From Maribacter ulvicola (GTDB lineage Bacteria > Bacteroidota > Bacteroidia > Flavobacteriales > Flavobacteriaceae), in assembly GCF_900155985.1 (NCBI RefSeq), contig NZ_FTMA01000001.1, forward strand, positions 1,808,655 through 1,872,654: a stretch of 64,000 bases of DNA, written 5' to 3'. A program made the translations under genes and the position numbers. Each line of letters opens with the position of its first letter. Position 1 is the first letter of the stretch. The notes beneath the pieces are model-generated. The model saw only the letters and a list, made by a program, of their open reading frames with translations, was not told where the DNA came from and made no database searches. Of the stretch, positions 48,397-58,019 are shown in pieces.

Positions 48397-49455
48397 TTAA
48401 CTCTTTTGTTCTTTATTAAAGTAAACCAAGTAGTAATACATTTGTCGCTCTTCATCCCATCCTTTTTCTACGAATTTTTCTGCAGACTCTGGATTAATGA
48501 AATCCATTTTTATCTGGATATTGGTGTCCAAATTAATGACATTTTTAATTTTTTTACGAGCATCTGATACAGCTTTATTAGCAATATCAAAAGTGGATAC
48601 ATCTTCAATACTGAATTTAGGACCTTTCTCAGTTTTATAATGTTTGAATTCAGGAATCAACTCTGGATTTTCCATTACCTCGTTCAAAAAAGTAGATTCT
48701 TCAAAAGCATCGTTCTTTGCAAAGTGGTTAACAGCGCGGTTCATAAACAAAACCTCTTGTTGCTTATCTTCTGCAGGTAAAACAACCTCTTTGGCAAAGT
48801 CTTGACAAAATTTTAAATAGTTTTTAGTCTTAAAATTGTCATCTGAAAGTGGTTCAACACCTAAAAAGTTTTCTATCCAGTATTTAGTATCGTACTTATT
48901 ACTATCTACTGAAAGGACCTTGTAACCTTCTTCTTTCTCTACATTGAAAATTAAACATCCTTTATCTAATTTATTGATATTGATACCTTGTTGAATAACA
49001 ATATCTAAATTACTGTTCTTTTCTTCGAACTGAATAAAATCATGTTTTAGCTCACTCTTGAATATCCCTATGGCGTCTACCTTTTTATTGTCTAAAAGTA
49101 AACCAGATAGATAAGCAACATAAACTTCTCCACTTTTAATATGTGGGTGGTTAGATTGTTCAAACAATAAAGAAGCTACTTTTTTAGAATTCAAATGAGC
49201 CTTGGAAGGATCTTCAAAAACTTCACTTACAATTTTGAACAATTCGTTGAATTCAACATCAACCTCATTTGTCAACTTGTAATAGTTCTCTTCTTTTTCC
49301 CTAAACGGTTTAAAAAAGTATTCTTTTAGTAAACCCGTAGTTTCATCATTAAGTCTAAAAGGTTCTTCTGAAAGAAATACACCTTCGTTTTTATTTTTGT
49401 TACCAACTCTATGTATAGAAATACTTTCAATTTGGGTTGCATATAGGTTAATCAT
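48397..49455 (-). CDS. Nucleoid-associated protein, NdpA/YejK family
   Basis: A 352-residue protein of the 37-kDa nucleoid-associated family (NdpA/YejK). 'LYATQIESISIHRVGNK' opens it, and 'SLLFEQSNHPHIKSGEVYVAYL' (around 90-111), 'INKLDKGCLIFNV' and 'SRVAN'-like 'FMNRAVNHFAKND' follow, ending in the DNA-binding-like half with 'FVEKGWDEERQMYYYLV'. E. coli YejK binds DNA and topoisomerases weakly; the role here is unknown. A structured repeat copy lies in the gap just upstream of its start. Confidence 0.85.
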   Translation of the reverse strand: MINLYATQIESISIHRVGNKNKNEGVFLSEEPFRLNDETTGLLKEYFFKPFREKEENYYKLTNEVDVEFNELFKIVSEVFEDPSKAHLNSKKVASLLFEQSNHPHIKSGEVYVAYLSGLLLDNKKVDAIGIFKSELKHDFIQFEEKNSNLDIVIQQGININKLDKGCLIFNVEKEEGYKVLSVDSNKYDTKYWIENFLGVEPLSDDNFKTKNYLKFCQDFAKEVVLPAEDKQQEVLFMNRAVNHFAKNDAFEESTFLNEVMENPELIPEFKHYKTEKGPKFSIEDVSTFDIANKAVSDARKKIKNVINLDTNIQIKMDFINPESAEKFVEKGWDEERQMYYYLVYFNKEQKS

Positions 49456-49498
49456 AAAATATTCTAAATTAAATGGTTAGTAAGCTAAGACGTATTTG

Positions 49499-49604
49499 TT
49501 CTCTCGATAATCGAGATTTAAATACTTCAACGTTTACGTTGAAATATAAATTATGTTTTGAATTCTATACCACGTGGGTATACCCTGAGGTCATTTACTG
49601 AAAT
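49499..49604 (+). repeat. Structured intergenic repeat, copy 2
   Basis: Ungapped partner of 4629-4734. Its hairpins are CTCGATAATCGAG (49503-49515), TTCAACG-TTTA-CGTTGAA (49526-49543) and CC-ACGT-GGGTATACCC-TGAGG (49570-49590). Compared with copy 1, the middle stem replaces T-A by C-G, G-C by A-T and C-G by T-A. It fills most of the 149-bp gap between two genes on the other strand and stops right at the stop codon of the pRiA4b gene, so it is not a leader in the same sense as copy 1. Confidence 0.65.
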
Positions 49605-50102
49605 TTAGTTCCAATTTTCATCGAAATCTAAATCGTCGTAATTATCAAAAGTATCATCAAAATCAAAGGCACTGTTTTCTGCCTCAAAATTCTTTTCTGG
49701 CGGAGTTTCCGGAAGTTCGCCAAAGGTAAATAGAACATTGGGGTAGGCGCGGCCATCTTCATTTTTTTGAATATCTGCAAGTTCAACAAAAAATGTCCAC
49801 ATGTTCATGAAATCATATACATAAATCAATTTAGGATTGTTCTCTGTAATGACATCCTCTAAAAAGGTCTCGTTCATTAAACGTACATCAGAACCAGATT
49901 CGCTCATATCAAAAAGCGCAATTTCTTCATCTTGTTTCCACTCCTCATCACATGTGTAAAAAGAGGCCATTTCATTTCCTAAAAATCCAAATGCCTGAGT
50001 AATGGCATTATGGAACTCTTCTAATGAATTATGGGACTCAATCTCTAAATCTCTGAAAATATCTTCTTCAGCGTCTAGAATTACACGAATTTTATAAATC
50101 AT
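49605..50102 (-). CDS. pRiA4b ORF-3-like family protein
   Basis: A 165-residue acidic cytoplasmic protein. 'YKIRVILDAEEDIFRDLEIESHNSLEEFHNAITQAFGF' (around 3-40) is the standard opening of the plasmid pRiA4b ORF-3 family ('~i.i.l....~iwR.i.v....tl..lh..i..afg~'), followed by 'ASFYTCDEEW'. The end is an acidic tail 'FDDTFDNYDDLDFDENWN' (148-165) that looks disordered. Function unknown; the family is common on chromosomes as well as plasmids. It is 26 bp downstream of the heme A synthase gene. Confidence 0.85.
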   Translation of the reverse strand: MIYKIRVILDAEEDIFRDLEIESHNSLEEFHNAITQAFGFLGNEMASFYTCDEEWKQDEEIALFDMSESGSDVRLMNETFLEDVITENNPKLIYVYDFMNMWTFFVELADIQKNEDGRAYPNVLFTFGELPETPPEKNFEAENSAFDFDDTFDNYDDLDFDENWN

Positions 50103-50128
50103 ACCTTACTATTTGCGGGAGGGCAAAG

Positions 50129-51163
50129 TTACAAAGTTTTAGAGTCTTTTCTAGGCTTTAATGCATCTAAAAGTATGTAGCATTGAACTGCGAATAGAAT
50201 AGAGGCAATAACTAGATGCAATGGCTGACTAGCAAAAGGGAAGTCTAGATAATTCATAGCTATCCCTGTTAAAATTTCTGCTAATAATAAAAACAAGACC
50301 CAGTAAATTTTTAGATGACCTAAGTTCAGTTTGGTAATCCTGTAGGCTAAATAAGAATTTACTAAAATGACTATGATAGAGAATGACCGATGTATGTAAA
50401 ATAATAAATCGGCATTTTGAAGCCATTTACCTTTTTCTGCATATCCATAAACATCTATTTGTTCATCTACAAACTGGCGTACCTGTGTTCCCATGGCAAT
50501 TTGTAAAAGGGTCATGACCATGGCTATAATACTAAGATTCAATACTAGTTTGTCATACTTAATACGTTTATTTTCACTGTTTGCCAAATATATGATGTAA
50601 AGAATAAACGCTACAATTACTAATGCCATGAGCATATGTACGGTAATCTTAGCCGGTTCTAGAACTGAATATACAACGGTTGCACCTAGCCAAGCTTGAA
50701 AAACCATGCCTACAACTACCAACCATGATAGTATTGGTATGCGTTTTTTCTTTTTCCAGAACTTAATGGACATGATAGCTAGTAATAGTGTTGATAGACC
50801 TGCCAAGGCGCCAAAAAGTCTATTTATATATTCTATCCAGGTATGCCAAGGGTTAAACTCAGCATAGTCATGTTTGGTATAAAGCTCCCAATTAGCTGCA
50901 TTGAAAGAATCTGTTGTAGTAAATGTTTCTTTAGAAACCTGTAAGGTTTCCTGCCAAATGATTACTTGTCCTTTTTCAAATAAACGATCAGGTTGCCATT
51001 GTATTTCGGTTACTTCTGTAGGTGGAATGTAGTAGCCAAAACACTTGGGCCAATCTGGGCATCCCATACCACTACCGGTCATTCTAACAACAGCTCCGGC
51101 GACTATTACTAAATACACTAATATCAAAGAAATCTTGGCAATTTTTCTAAAGGTAATATCCAT
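50129..51163 (-). CDS. Heme A synthase, COX15/CtaA family
   Basis: A 344-residue membrane protein with eight segments in two four-helix halves. 'VVAGAVVRMTGSGMGCPDWPKCFG' (around 20-43, with the CxxxxxC pair in the first loop) is the family signature, and the heme-ligand His residues lie in 'WHTWIEYINRLFG' (EhiHR-like), 'KITVHMLMALV', 'LFYIHRSFS' and 'QPLHLVIAS'. It converts heme O to heme A for cytochrome oxidase. The frame opens with TTG six bases before; the ATG at 51163 is preferred. It is 14 bp downstream of the CCA-enzyme gene. Confidence 0.93.
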   Translation of the reverse strand: MDITFRKIAKISLILVYLVIVAGAVVRMTGSGMGCPDWPKCFGYYIPPTEVTEIQWQPDRLFEKGQVIIWQETLQVSKETFTTTDSFNAANWELYTKHDYAEFNPWHTWIEYINRLFGALAGLSTLLLAIMSIKFWKKKKRIPILSWLVVVGMVFQAWLGATVVYSVLEPAKITVHMLMALVIVAFILYIIYLANSENKRIKYDKLVLNLSIIAMVMTLLQIAMGTQVRQFVDEQIDVYGYAEKGKWLQNADLLFYIHRSFSIIVILVNSYLAYRITKLNLGHLKIYWVLFLLLAEILTGIAMNYLDFPFASQPLHLVIASILFAVQCYILLDALKPRKDSKTL

Positions 51164-51177
51164 AAACAATATCCATT

Positions 51178-52602
51178 CTATTTTGTGCGCTGCAAACCTA
51201 GTTCTGCACCTTTAAGGTACATGAATTCTAGAGCCGCTTTATATTCATTTGGTATTTCTCCTTCTAAAATGGCTTCTTTGATCGCTTCTTTTATAATACC
51301 GATTTCCTTAGATGGTTTCAGCGCAAAAGTTTCCATTATTTTTTCGCCGCTTATAGGCGGTTGAAAGTTTCTTATGTGGTCACGGGCTTCAACTTCTTCA
51401 ATCTTTTGACGAACAACTTTGAAGTTTTGATGGTATTTACGTTGCTTTCTTGGGTTTTTGGTCGTAATATCTGCCTCGCATAAAGTCATTAAATCTTCTA
51501 CATTATCACCGGCATCAAAAACCAATCTACGTACGGCAGAATCTGTCACATAATCTTCAGATAGTATAATTGGCCTGGAACTCATTAATACCATCTTTTG
51601 AACAAATTTCATCTTTTCGTTCAAGGGCATGCGCAAGCGTTTAAACAGTTTAAAGACCATTTTAGACCCTACGAATTCATGTCCGTGAAATGTCCAACCA
51701 ATTTTTTTATGAAATCTTTTTGTCGGTGCTTTCCCTATATCATGTAATAAAGCGGCCCAACGCAACCAGAGATCGTCTGTGGCTTCAGATATATTATCAA
51801 CAACCTCTAAGGTGTGCCAAAAGTTGTCTTTATGTTTTTGACCTTCAATTTCTTCTATGCCTTGTAATGCGGTAAGTTCGGGTAGAATTAGTCCTAACAA
51901 TTCTGTTTTATGTAACAGAGAAAATCCTAAAGAAGGTTTTTTGCACAACATGATCTTATGTAGCTCATCTAAAATTCGTTCATTAGAAACAATCTTTAGT
52001 CGGTCTTTATTTTCTGTAATGGCTTGTAAAGAGGGTAGAGCAATCTGAAAATCTAGCTGTGTGGCAAAACGAATGGCCCGCATCATACGCAACGGGTCAT
52101 CTGAATATGTTATGCCCGGTTCTAGCGGAGTTTTAATAATCTTGTTCTCTAAGTCGGCAATACCGTCAAAAGGGTCAAGAAGGGTTCCGTAATTAGATTT
52201 ATTTAGCGATAAAGCCAAAGCATTTATAGTAAAGTCCCGTCTTTTTTGATCATCTTCTAAAGTGCCGTCTTCAACAATTGGTTTACGGCTATCCCTATTA
52301 TAACTTTCCTTACGCGCACCAACAAATTCAAGTTCAATACCATCGCTTTTGATCATGGCGGTACCAAAATTCTTAAAAACAGAAACTTGTGGTTTTCCTT
52401 CTAATTTAGAAGCAACTTTTTCGGCAAGTTTAATGCCACTACCAATAGCAACGACATCTATATCTTTTGGTATGTTCCGTTTTAAAAAATAGTCTCTTAC
52501 AAAACCACCAATAACATAACTATCTACAGAAAGTTCTTCTGCAGCTTCTGATATCATCTTGAAAATAGGGTTGTTTAAAGCGTCTGTATAGCTCTTTTGC
52601 AT
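51178..52602 (-). CDS. CCA tRNA nucleotidyltransferase with HD domain
   Basis: A 474-residue nucleotidyltransferase that adds or repairs the 3' CCA of tRNA. The class II head has '[11 protein letters not shown]' and 'KDIDVVAIG' (the metal-binding DxD), followed by '[11 protein letters not shown]' and '[18 protein letters not shown]' (RR-motif region). An HD phosphohydrolase domain is at about residues 245-390 ('[13 protein letters not shown]'). The HD domain may remove 2',3'-cyclic ends, as in E. coli Cca. It is 4 bp downstream of the sua5 gene. Confidence 0.94.
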   Translation of the reverse strand: MQKSYTDALNNPIFKMISEAAEELSVDSYVIGGFVRDYFLKRNIPKDIDVVAIGSGIKLAEKVASKLEGKPQVSVFKNFGTAMIKSDGIELEFVGARKESYNRDSRKPIVEDGTLEDDQKRRDFTINALALSLNKSNYGTLLDPFDGIADLENKIIKTPLEPGITYSDDPLRMMRAIRFATQLDFQIALPSLQAITENKDRLKIVSNERILDELHKIMLCKKPSLGFSLLHKTELLGLILPELTALQGIEEIEGQKHKDNFWHTLEVVDNISEATDDLWLRWAALLHDIGKAPTKRFHKKIGWTFHGHEFVGSKMVFKLFKRLRMPLNEKMKFVQKMVLMSSRPIILSEDYVTDSAVRRLVFDAGDNVEDLMTLCEADITTKNPRKQRKYHQNFKVVRQKIEEVEARDHIRNFQPPISGEKIMETFALKPSKEIGIIKEAIKEAILEGEIPNEYKAALEFMYLKGAELGLQRTK

Positions 52603-52606
52603 GTTC

Positions 52607-53176
52607 TTAATCTCGAATAATCTTCACCGTACCATCATTAGCTAGTCTAATAATTGACGAGGCGGAGCTATTCTGTTTCTCACGATGCAAATTTACCACA
52701 TAGTCTACACCTTTTAAAATGGCTGAATCTATATTTTGGAAAGATTTTGGCGTGCTTTGGCCAGAAATGTTGGCAGAAGTTGATACAATTGGCTTTTTGA
52801 ACTTGCCGATCATGTATTTGCAAAATTTATCTGAAGCAACTCTAATTGCCAAGGTGTTGTCTTCTGCAATTAAGTTTTTAGCTACACCACGTGGCTTATC
52901 AAAAATTATGGTGGTTGGTTTAGTTGAGAGATCAATTATATCATATGCAAGGTCAGATACTTGTTCTACGTGCTTTTCTAACATTACATCATTGGCGACC
53001 AAACATATTAAGGCCTTACTGTCATGGCGTTGTTTTAGTTGATACACTTTTTCAACTGCTTTTTCATTGGTAGCATCACAGCCAATGCCCCATACCGTAT
53101 CGGTAGGGTAGAGTATGAGTCCGCCATTTTCTAAAATTTCTACGCATTTATTGATTTCAGTTTGAGTTTCGGGCAT
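52607..53176 (-). CDS. L-threonylcarbamoyladenylate synthase (Sua5/YciO/YrdC family)
   Basis: A 189-residue YrdC-domain enzyme. It makes threonylcarbamoyl-AMP from threonine, bicarbonate and ATP for the t6A37 modification of ANN-decoding tRNAs. Signatures are '[18 protein letters not shown]', '[13 protein letters not shown]', '[13 protein letters not shown]' and '[15 protein letters not shown]'. The ATG at 53176 gives the family N-terminus; the longer open frame to 53239 overlaps the upstream glycosyltransferase. It lacks the extra Sua5 C-terminal domain, so it is the short YrdC-type form. Confidence 0.92.
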   Translation of the reverse strand: MPETQTEINKCVEILENGGLILYPTDTVWGIGCDATNEKAVEKVYQLKQRHDSKALICLVANDVMLEKHVEQVSDLAYDIIDLSTKPTTIIFDKPRGVAKNLIAEDNTLAIRVASDKFCKYMIGKFKKPIVSTSANISGQSTPKSFQNIDSAILKGVDYVVNLHREKQNSSASSIIRLANDGTVKIIRD

Positions 53177-53186
53177 AGTTGTAATT

Positions 53187-53948
53187 TTAGGATTGTAGTT
53201 GCTTAAGCTCTTTATACCGGGCGTATACCCCCAATGCATTCAAATAACAAATGATGAGCCCTTTTTTTCCGTCTAAAATACCCAACCTAATAATATAATG
53301 ATTAATGAATTTATATAATGGCCTAAATATAAAATGATACCATCTTGCTTTCTTACCTTTTTTAGCTTCTTCCTTGGCTTTCATTCTACCATACTTCAGC
53401 ATTTTTCCTTTATAGTCTTCATAATTTTTATAAGAAAAGTGAAGTAGTTTATGTTTCATTGTTGCAGATGCGCCATCTACAACCAATGTTTCATGAACAA
53501 TTCTATCTTGATCAAAATGTACTTTACTTTTTCTAAAGAGCCTATAATTTTTATCACTTTGCCAACCACTAAAGTATATTTTCTTCGTTTTGAACATAAA
53601 AGTTCTTTGAAAAAAATAAGCTGATGCCGCATCAGGTTCAGTTATGACCTTTAAAATTTCATCTTTTAGAGATGGTGTTATTCGTTCATCTGCATCAAGA
53701 AATAAAATCCAATCATAGTTGGCCTGCTCAAGTGCATATTTTTTTTGATCCGTATAATTAACAAATTTTCTACAAATTAATTTAACGTTCTTATTTTCTC
53801 TAATTAATTTCAAGGTATTATCTGTGCTGTAAGAATCAACAACTATAATTTCATCTGCGAAACTAAGGTTAGCTAATACCTCATTGATATTATCCTCCTC
53901 ATTAAAGGTGATTAATAAAGCTGATATTTTAGGCGTTGCTTTATTCAT
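53187..53948 (-). CDS. Glycosyltransferase family 2 (WaaE-like)
   Basis: A 253-residue GT-A enzyme resembling LPS-core beta-1,4-glucosyltransferase WaaE. 'ISALLITFNEEDNINEVLANLSFADEIIVVDSYSTDNT' (around 7-44) gives the NDP-sugar-binding start, 'WILFLDADERIT' holds the DxD metal site, and 'RLFRKSKVHFDQDRIVHETLVVDG' follows. It overlaps the upstream GT4 gene by 8 bp. It is clearly related along its length to the gene at 56219-57022. Probable role: a step in LPS core or surface polysaccharide assembly on the cytoplasmic face. Confidence 0.9.
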   Translation of the reverse strand: MNKATPKISALLITFNEEDNINEVLANLSFADEIIVVDSYSTDNTLKLIRENKNVKLICRKFVNYTDQKKYALEQANYDWILFLDADERITPSLKDEILKVITEPDAASAYFFQRTFMFKTKKIYFSGWQSDKNYRLFRKSKVHFDQDRIVHETLVVDGASATMKHKLLHFSYKNYEDYKGKMLKYGRMKAKEEAKKGKKARWYHFIFRPLYKFINHYIIRLGILDGKKGLIICYLNALGVYARYKELKQLQS

Positions 53949-55008
53949 GGATTATATAGTCTTCAATTTTTTGTAATTGGGTTTTCTTGTCAAAATTTTG
54001 AATAATATGTTCAAAACCTGCATTTCCCATCTGTTCCCGAATATTCTTATTATGATATAAAAACTCAATTCTATCCGCAAATTTATTAACATCACCAATT
54101 TCTGTTAAGTAGCCGCTTTTGTTATCTAAAATTATCTCAGGATTACTACTGATATTAAAAGCAACTATTGGTTTTTTGCAAAGGGCGGCTTCTGCCAAGA
54201 CGTATCCAAAACCTTCCCAGAAAGAGGGTAAAACAAATACATCTGCTTTATTTATAAATTCTAAAGGCTTTTCTATAAAGCCAGGGAGAGAAACCTGGTT
54301 TGCTACGTTTAGCTTTTTAATTAACTCTTCTAGTTTATTTCTTAAACTACCTTCACCACCTATAATTAATTTAAAGTGTAAATTTCTTTGTTTTAATTCC
54401 GCAGCTAATTCAATTAAAAAGAGTTGGTTTTTTTGATATTCTAAGCGCCCTAAATTTACAATAGTGAAAAGGGGTTGTTCCTTGGCTTTTTTAATAGATG
54501 TAGTTTCTATGCCGTTATAGATAACTGTAATTTTATCTTTTTTGAAAAGGTTATGGTTGTTACTATTGATTGTTTTTTTTGTTGCTTCAGAATTAGCAAG
54601 TACGTCTGTTAACACATTTCTAAAATAGTACCTATTGAGAATTGAATTCTTAATGGGTATAGCACTCCCTCTTCTGTAAATAATTCGTTTTATACCTGCT
54701 TTTTTAGCGCAAGGTCCTGCAATTTTTACATCACGTGAAAGATTCATGATAATAGTAGAAACCTTTAATGAGCGTAATTTTGTCGTTAGAGATTGATGTT
54801 GAAATGGATTTAGGAAGCTAAAATTTGAGATACAAATTCCTTCACAAGGAACATTATTTAATTTTAAACGCTTAAATAATTCACTTTCAACATGTGCAAA
54901 TACAAATACAGGATAGCCTTTTTGATGCAAATATGTACTTATTTCTAAATGCCATTTTTCGCCTCCGCCCCAAGCTTTAGCAGTATTAAAGAAGCAAATA
55001 TTATGCAT
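53941..55008 (-). CDS. Glycosyltransferase family 4
   Basis: A 355-residue GT-B glycosyltransferase. 'KAWGGGEKWHLEISTYL' opens the acceptor domain. The donor domain from about residue 180 shows 'TIVNLGRLEYQKNQ', 'LIIGGEGSLRNKLEELI', 'VFVLPSFWEGFGYVLAEA' (the E-x7-E motif) and 'AFNISSNPEIILDNKSG'. The start overlaps the stop of the upstream GT4 gene by one base (TAATG), and its own end overlaps the next gene by 8 bp, so the run is tightly coupled. Sugar and acceptor unknown. Confidence 0.9.
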   Translation of the reverse strand: MHNICFFNTAKAWGGGEKWHLEISTYLHQKGYPVFVFAHVESELFKRLKLNNVPCEGICISNFSFLNPFQHQSLTTKLRSLKVSTIIMNLSRDVKIAGPCAKKAGIKRIIYRRGSAIPIKNSILNRYYFRNVLTDVLANSEATKKTINSNNHNLFKKDKITVIYNGIETTSIKKAKEQPLFTIVNLGRLEYQKNQLFLIELAAELKQRNLHFKLIIGGEGSLRNKLEELIKKLNVANQVSLPGFIEKPLEFINKADVFVLPSFWEGFGYVLAEAALCKKPIVAFNISSNPEIILDNKSGYLTEIGDVNKFADRIEFLYHNKNIREQMGNAGFEHIIQNFDKKTQLQKIEDYIIHE

Positions 55009-56120
55009 TATAAAACTTTTTTATAGAGGTTCATCAAGTTCTTGGCAACATTTTCATCACTGAATTTTTGAACATATGCCAGCCCTGATATTTTCATTGT
55101 AGTTCTCAGCTCTGGGTCATTAAACAATTGTTTAATTTTAGTTTTGATCTGATTTTGATCGGTAGGATCGACGTATAAAGAAGTTGGACCGGCCGCTTCA
55201 GGAAAGCATCCAAAATTGGTAGTGATTACTGGTAAACCACTAAAAAGAGCTTCTATGATCGGTATTCCAAAACCTTCACATAACGATGGATAGCAAAAAA
55301 CGGTAGCTAATTGGTAGATAATTGCTAAATCTTTAGTAGGTACATTTTTTAAAAAAGAAACCTGAGACTGCATATTATTTTCTTTAATAAAGTTATGGAC
55401 CTTAGTAGCATATCCTTTTTCTCCGCCAACTAATATTAAATGAAAACCAGTATCTTTAATAGCCTTTACTAAGGTTAATACGTTTTTACGTTCTTCTATA
55501 GTGCCTACATTTAATATAAATTCTAACGGAAGATTGTATTTGTCCTTTACTTCTTCTTTTTCATTATCTCCATATGTTTCTTTGAACGCATTGTTACAGC
55601 CTTGGTAGATAACTTCTATTTTCTTTTTATCGATATTTAAATATTTTATAATATCCCTTTTTGTTTGTTCGCTTATGGCAATTACCTTATCCGCTTTATG
55701 TACTGCATGGTTAAATTTCTTTTTATAAATGAATCTATCAAAAAAAGAATAATATTGTGGATGGCTGAGAAATATTAAATCGTGAATGGTCACCACGGTA
55801 GGGACATTATTTTTTTTAAGCCCGTATGGTACTTCACCAGATAAGCCATGATAAATATCTAGATGGTCATTTTTTATCTGCTTTATAACAGGACCTAACC
55901 GCCATAAAGATGAAAATTTTTTCCAAAAAAAACTTATAGGATATATAGTCTCTATATTTCTACTGTTTTCAATGCGTTTTGTTTTTGGGGGTTTAGTGTT
56001 GTAAAGTAAAAAATTGCAAATAGGGGAGTGTTCTTTAAGAATACGAATGACGTCTCTACCATAGTTACCTAAACCAGTATTATTGTGAAAAACCCTTTTA
56101 GCTTCAAAACCTATTCTCAT
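55008..56120 (-). CDS. Glycosyltransferase family 4 (mannosyltransferase-like)
   Basis: A 370-residue GT-B enzyme. 'LDIYHGLSGEVPYGL' and 'VVTIHDLIFLSHPQYYSFFDRFIY' (around 93-125) resemble WbdA/MtfB-type mannosyltransferases. The donor site shows 'ILNVGTIEERKNV', 'VFCYPSLCEGFGIPIIEALFSGLPV' (E-x7-E, around 286-305) and 'TNFGCFPEAAG'. Linked to the following GT4 gene by a one-base overlap. Exact sugar not determined. Confidence 0.9.
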   Translation of the reverse strand: MRIGFEAKRVFHNNTGLGNYGRDVIRILKEHSPICNFLLYNTKPPKTKRIENSRNIETIYPISFFWKKFSSLWRLGPVIKQIKNDHLDIYHGLSGEVPYGLKKNNVPTVVTIHDLIFLSHPQYYSFFDRFIYKKKFNHAVHKADKVIAISEQTKRDIIKYLNIDKKKIEVIYQGCNNAFKETYGDNEKEEVKDKYNLPLEFILNVGTIEERKNVLTLVKAIKDTGFHLILVGGEKGYATKVHNFIKENNMQSQVSFLKNVPTKDLAIIYQLATVFCYPSLCEGFGIPIIEALFSGLPVITTNFGCFPEAAGPTSLYVDPTDQNQIKTKIKQLFNDPELRTTMKISGLAYVQKFSDENVAKNLMNLYKKVL

Positions 56121-56218
56121 CTCTTAAATCTGATATATTTGACAAATATATGTTTTAAGGCTTTGGTGTATTATTGTAATTACCTTTAATTGTAATTTTT
56201 ATTACAATTAGTTTGTTT

Positions 56219-57022
56219 TTAGGTGCTTTTTAATGCTGTTTGTAAGGTAGGAATTTTAGTGCTCTCTTCCTGTTCTATTTCTTTTAGAGTTCTAAATCTT
56301 TTTATTTCGCCTAATGCATAAATATAACAAAGGGTGGCTCCGTTTAAACCATCTAGAAATCCTAATCTTATAAAATAGGAGTAAAAGAATTTCCAAAAAG
56401 GTTTTAGTATTAATTTGAAATAGGAAAATTTTTTATTTTTTCTAAAATCCTGTATTGCTTTCATGCTACCATAAGAATCTATTTTGTTTTTAAAATCCTT
56501 ATAGTTTTTGTAGGAGTAATGAATAAGTTTACTTTCTAGAGCGCCAATTTTACCATCTACAATTAGTTTTTCATGTACGATTTTATCTTTGGCAAATTCG
56601 ACTTTGCTTTTTCTGAAGAGACGTTGGTTTTTATCAGTTTGACAGCCGCAAAAATTGATTTTTTCATCTTTAAATATGAATGTTCTGTAAAACCAAAAAG
56701 AACTATGTTTGGTAGTTTTAATGGTTTGAAGAATTTCATTTTTTAAATTTTCCGTAACCACTTCATCTGCATCAATAAATAATACCCAATCATTATTTGC
56801 TTGTTTTAAAGTATAAGATTTTTGGGAAGTATAATCCTTGAAAGGATGTTGCTTTACTGTTATTTTTGGATGGTTTTTTAAGTACTCGTAAGTGCCATCT
56901 GTACTAAAAGAATCAACAACAATAATTTCATCTGCAAAGGATACACCGTTAATGCACCTGGCAATGTTGTCAATTTCATTATAAGTAATGATAAGAGCAG
57001 ATATTTTTTTGTCTTGTAACAT
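56219..57022 (-). CDS. Glycosyltransferase family 2 (WaaE-like), second copy
   Basis: A 267-residue GT-A enzyme, the paralogue of 53187-53948 in the same cluster: 'ISALIITYNEIDNIARCI', 'DWVLFIDADEVVT' (DxD), 'KNQRLFRKSKVEFAKDKIVHEKLIVDG' in parts and 'FIRLGFLDGLNG' match that gene block by block. Its C-terminus is longer by about 15 residues. Separated from the downstream GT4 gene by 98 bp. Probable role in the same polysaccharide with a different acceptor. Confidence 0.9.
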   Translation of the reverse strand: MLQDKKISALIITYNEIDNIARCINGVSFADEIIVVDSFSTDGTYEYLKNHPKITVKQHPFKDYTSQKSYTLKQANNDWVLFIDADEVVTENLKNEILQTIKTTKHSSFWFYRTFIFKDEKINFCGCQTDKNQRLFRKSKVEFAKDKIVHEKLIVDGKIGALESKLIHYSYKNYKDFKNKIDSYGSMKAIQDFRKNKKFSYFKLILKPFWKFFYSYFIRLGFLDGLNGATLCYIYALGEIKRFRTLKEIEQEESTKIPTLQTALKST

Positions 57023-57215
57023 ATTTAAATAGATGTACTAACCGGAAAAAGGTTGCGCATGTAAGTAAATAACGTGTACTATACTAAAATAGTATAAAGT
57101 AAAGTTAAATGTTTTGGTCGTTGCAACTTGTTCATTTGCAAAGGTTAGTGCAGCGGAAAAGGGTTTTTGTGTAGCAAAAATAAAAATCCATATGAAAGAA
57201 AAATCTGTCTTACTA

Positions 57216-58019
57216 TTACTGTTTTTTTCTTTCTAGCCCATTTATACAAACAAAATTATTTTCTTGTAGCTTGGTTTTTAACAATTCTCTATTATGTGCA
57301 ACATCTTCAGCACTATATCCTTTTTCATGATATAAATGGTATACAATTGCTTTGTTCTTTACTGAAATAGATTTAATGCCGTTTGCTTTTAAGCGCCATT
57401 CAATATCTGTGTCTTCGCCAACTGCTGCCTTAACATAATCTTCGTCAAATCCGTTTATAGCAATGAGGTGTTCTTTGCTAATGCCCCAATTGCAACCAAG
57501 TAGGCCTTTGTTTGTCATGGACCATACCAGACTAAAAGGAGCAGTATAGAGTGCCTCTTTTTTCTTTTTGGAGTCAGATTTAAAAATACGTATTAAATTT
57601 AGCAGACCAATATCATTATTTCTGTGTATCTCTTTGGTTATTTGTTCTCCTAAGTTTACACGCCTTCCTTTTAACATAAACCCTTTCTGTATGTTGTTTA
57701 TGTAGGTTTTTGCAAAATGTTTATGAGGAATACAATCACCATCTATAAACGCAAGGGTATCGGCATTGGAGATTTTTATAGATTTATTCAGCATTTGGTT
57801 TTTTCTAAAACCATTATCTGTCTCTTGATGTACATGTAATATGCTAAAAGAATAGTTTTTTTGTTCTTGATCTAAAAACTTAATAGTTTCTGAATTATTG
57901 TCATCTTCAGAAATAATAGCTTCAAACTCAAAGTTACTTTGGTTATTTAATGCTTTAAGAATTAGTTTTAATTTGTCCAATCCTTTGTAATAAGATATAA
58001 TTATAGAAAGTTTTACCAT
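57216..58019 (-). CDS. Glycosyltransferase family 2 with C-terminal galactosyltransferase-like domain
   Basis: A 267-residue enzyme. 'KLSIIISYYKGLDKLKLILKAL' opens a GT-A fold; 'LAFIDGDCIPHKHF' holds the metal-binding DxD ('DGDC'); and 'GLLGCNWGISKEHLIAINGFDEDYVKAAVGEDTDIEWRL' (around 187-225) is the C-terminal glyco_transf_7C domain seen in polymerising and galactosyl enzymes. It is 1 bp from the upstream DUF616 gene, so they are coupled. A gap of about 190 bp separates it from the rest of the cluster. Confidence 0.89.
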   Translation of the reverse strand: MVKLSIIISYYKGLDKLKLILKALNNQSNFEFEAIISEDDNNSETIKFLDQEQKNYSFSILHVHQETDNGFRKNQMLNKSIKISNADTLAFIDGDCIPHKHFAKTYINNIQKGFMLKGRRVNLGEQITKEIHRNNDIGLLNLIRIFKSDSKKKKEALYTAPFSLVWSMTNKGLLGCNWGISKEHLIAINGFDEDYVKAAVGEDTDIEWRLKANGIKSISVKNKAIVYHLYHEKGYSAEDVAHNRELLKTKLQENNFVCINGLERKKQ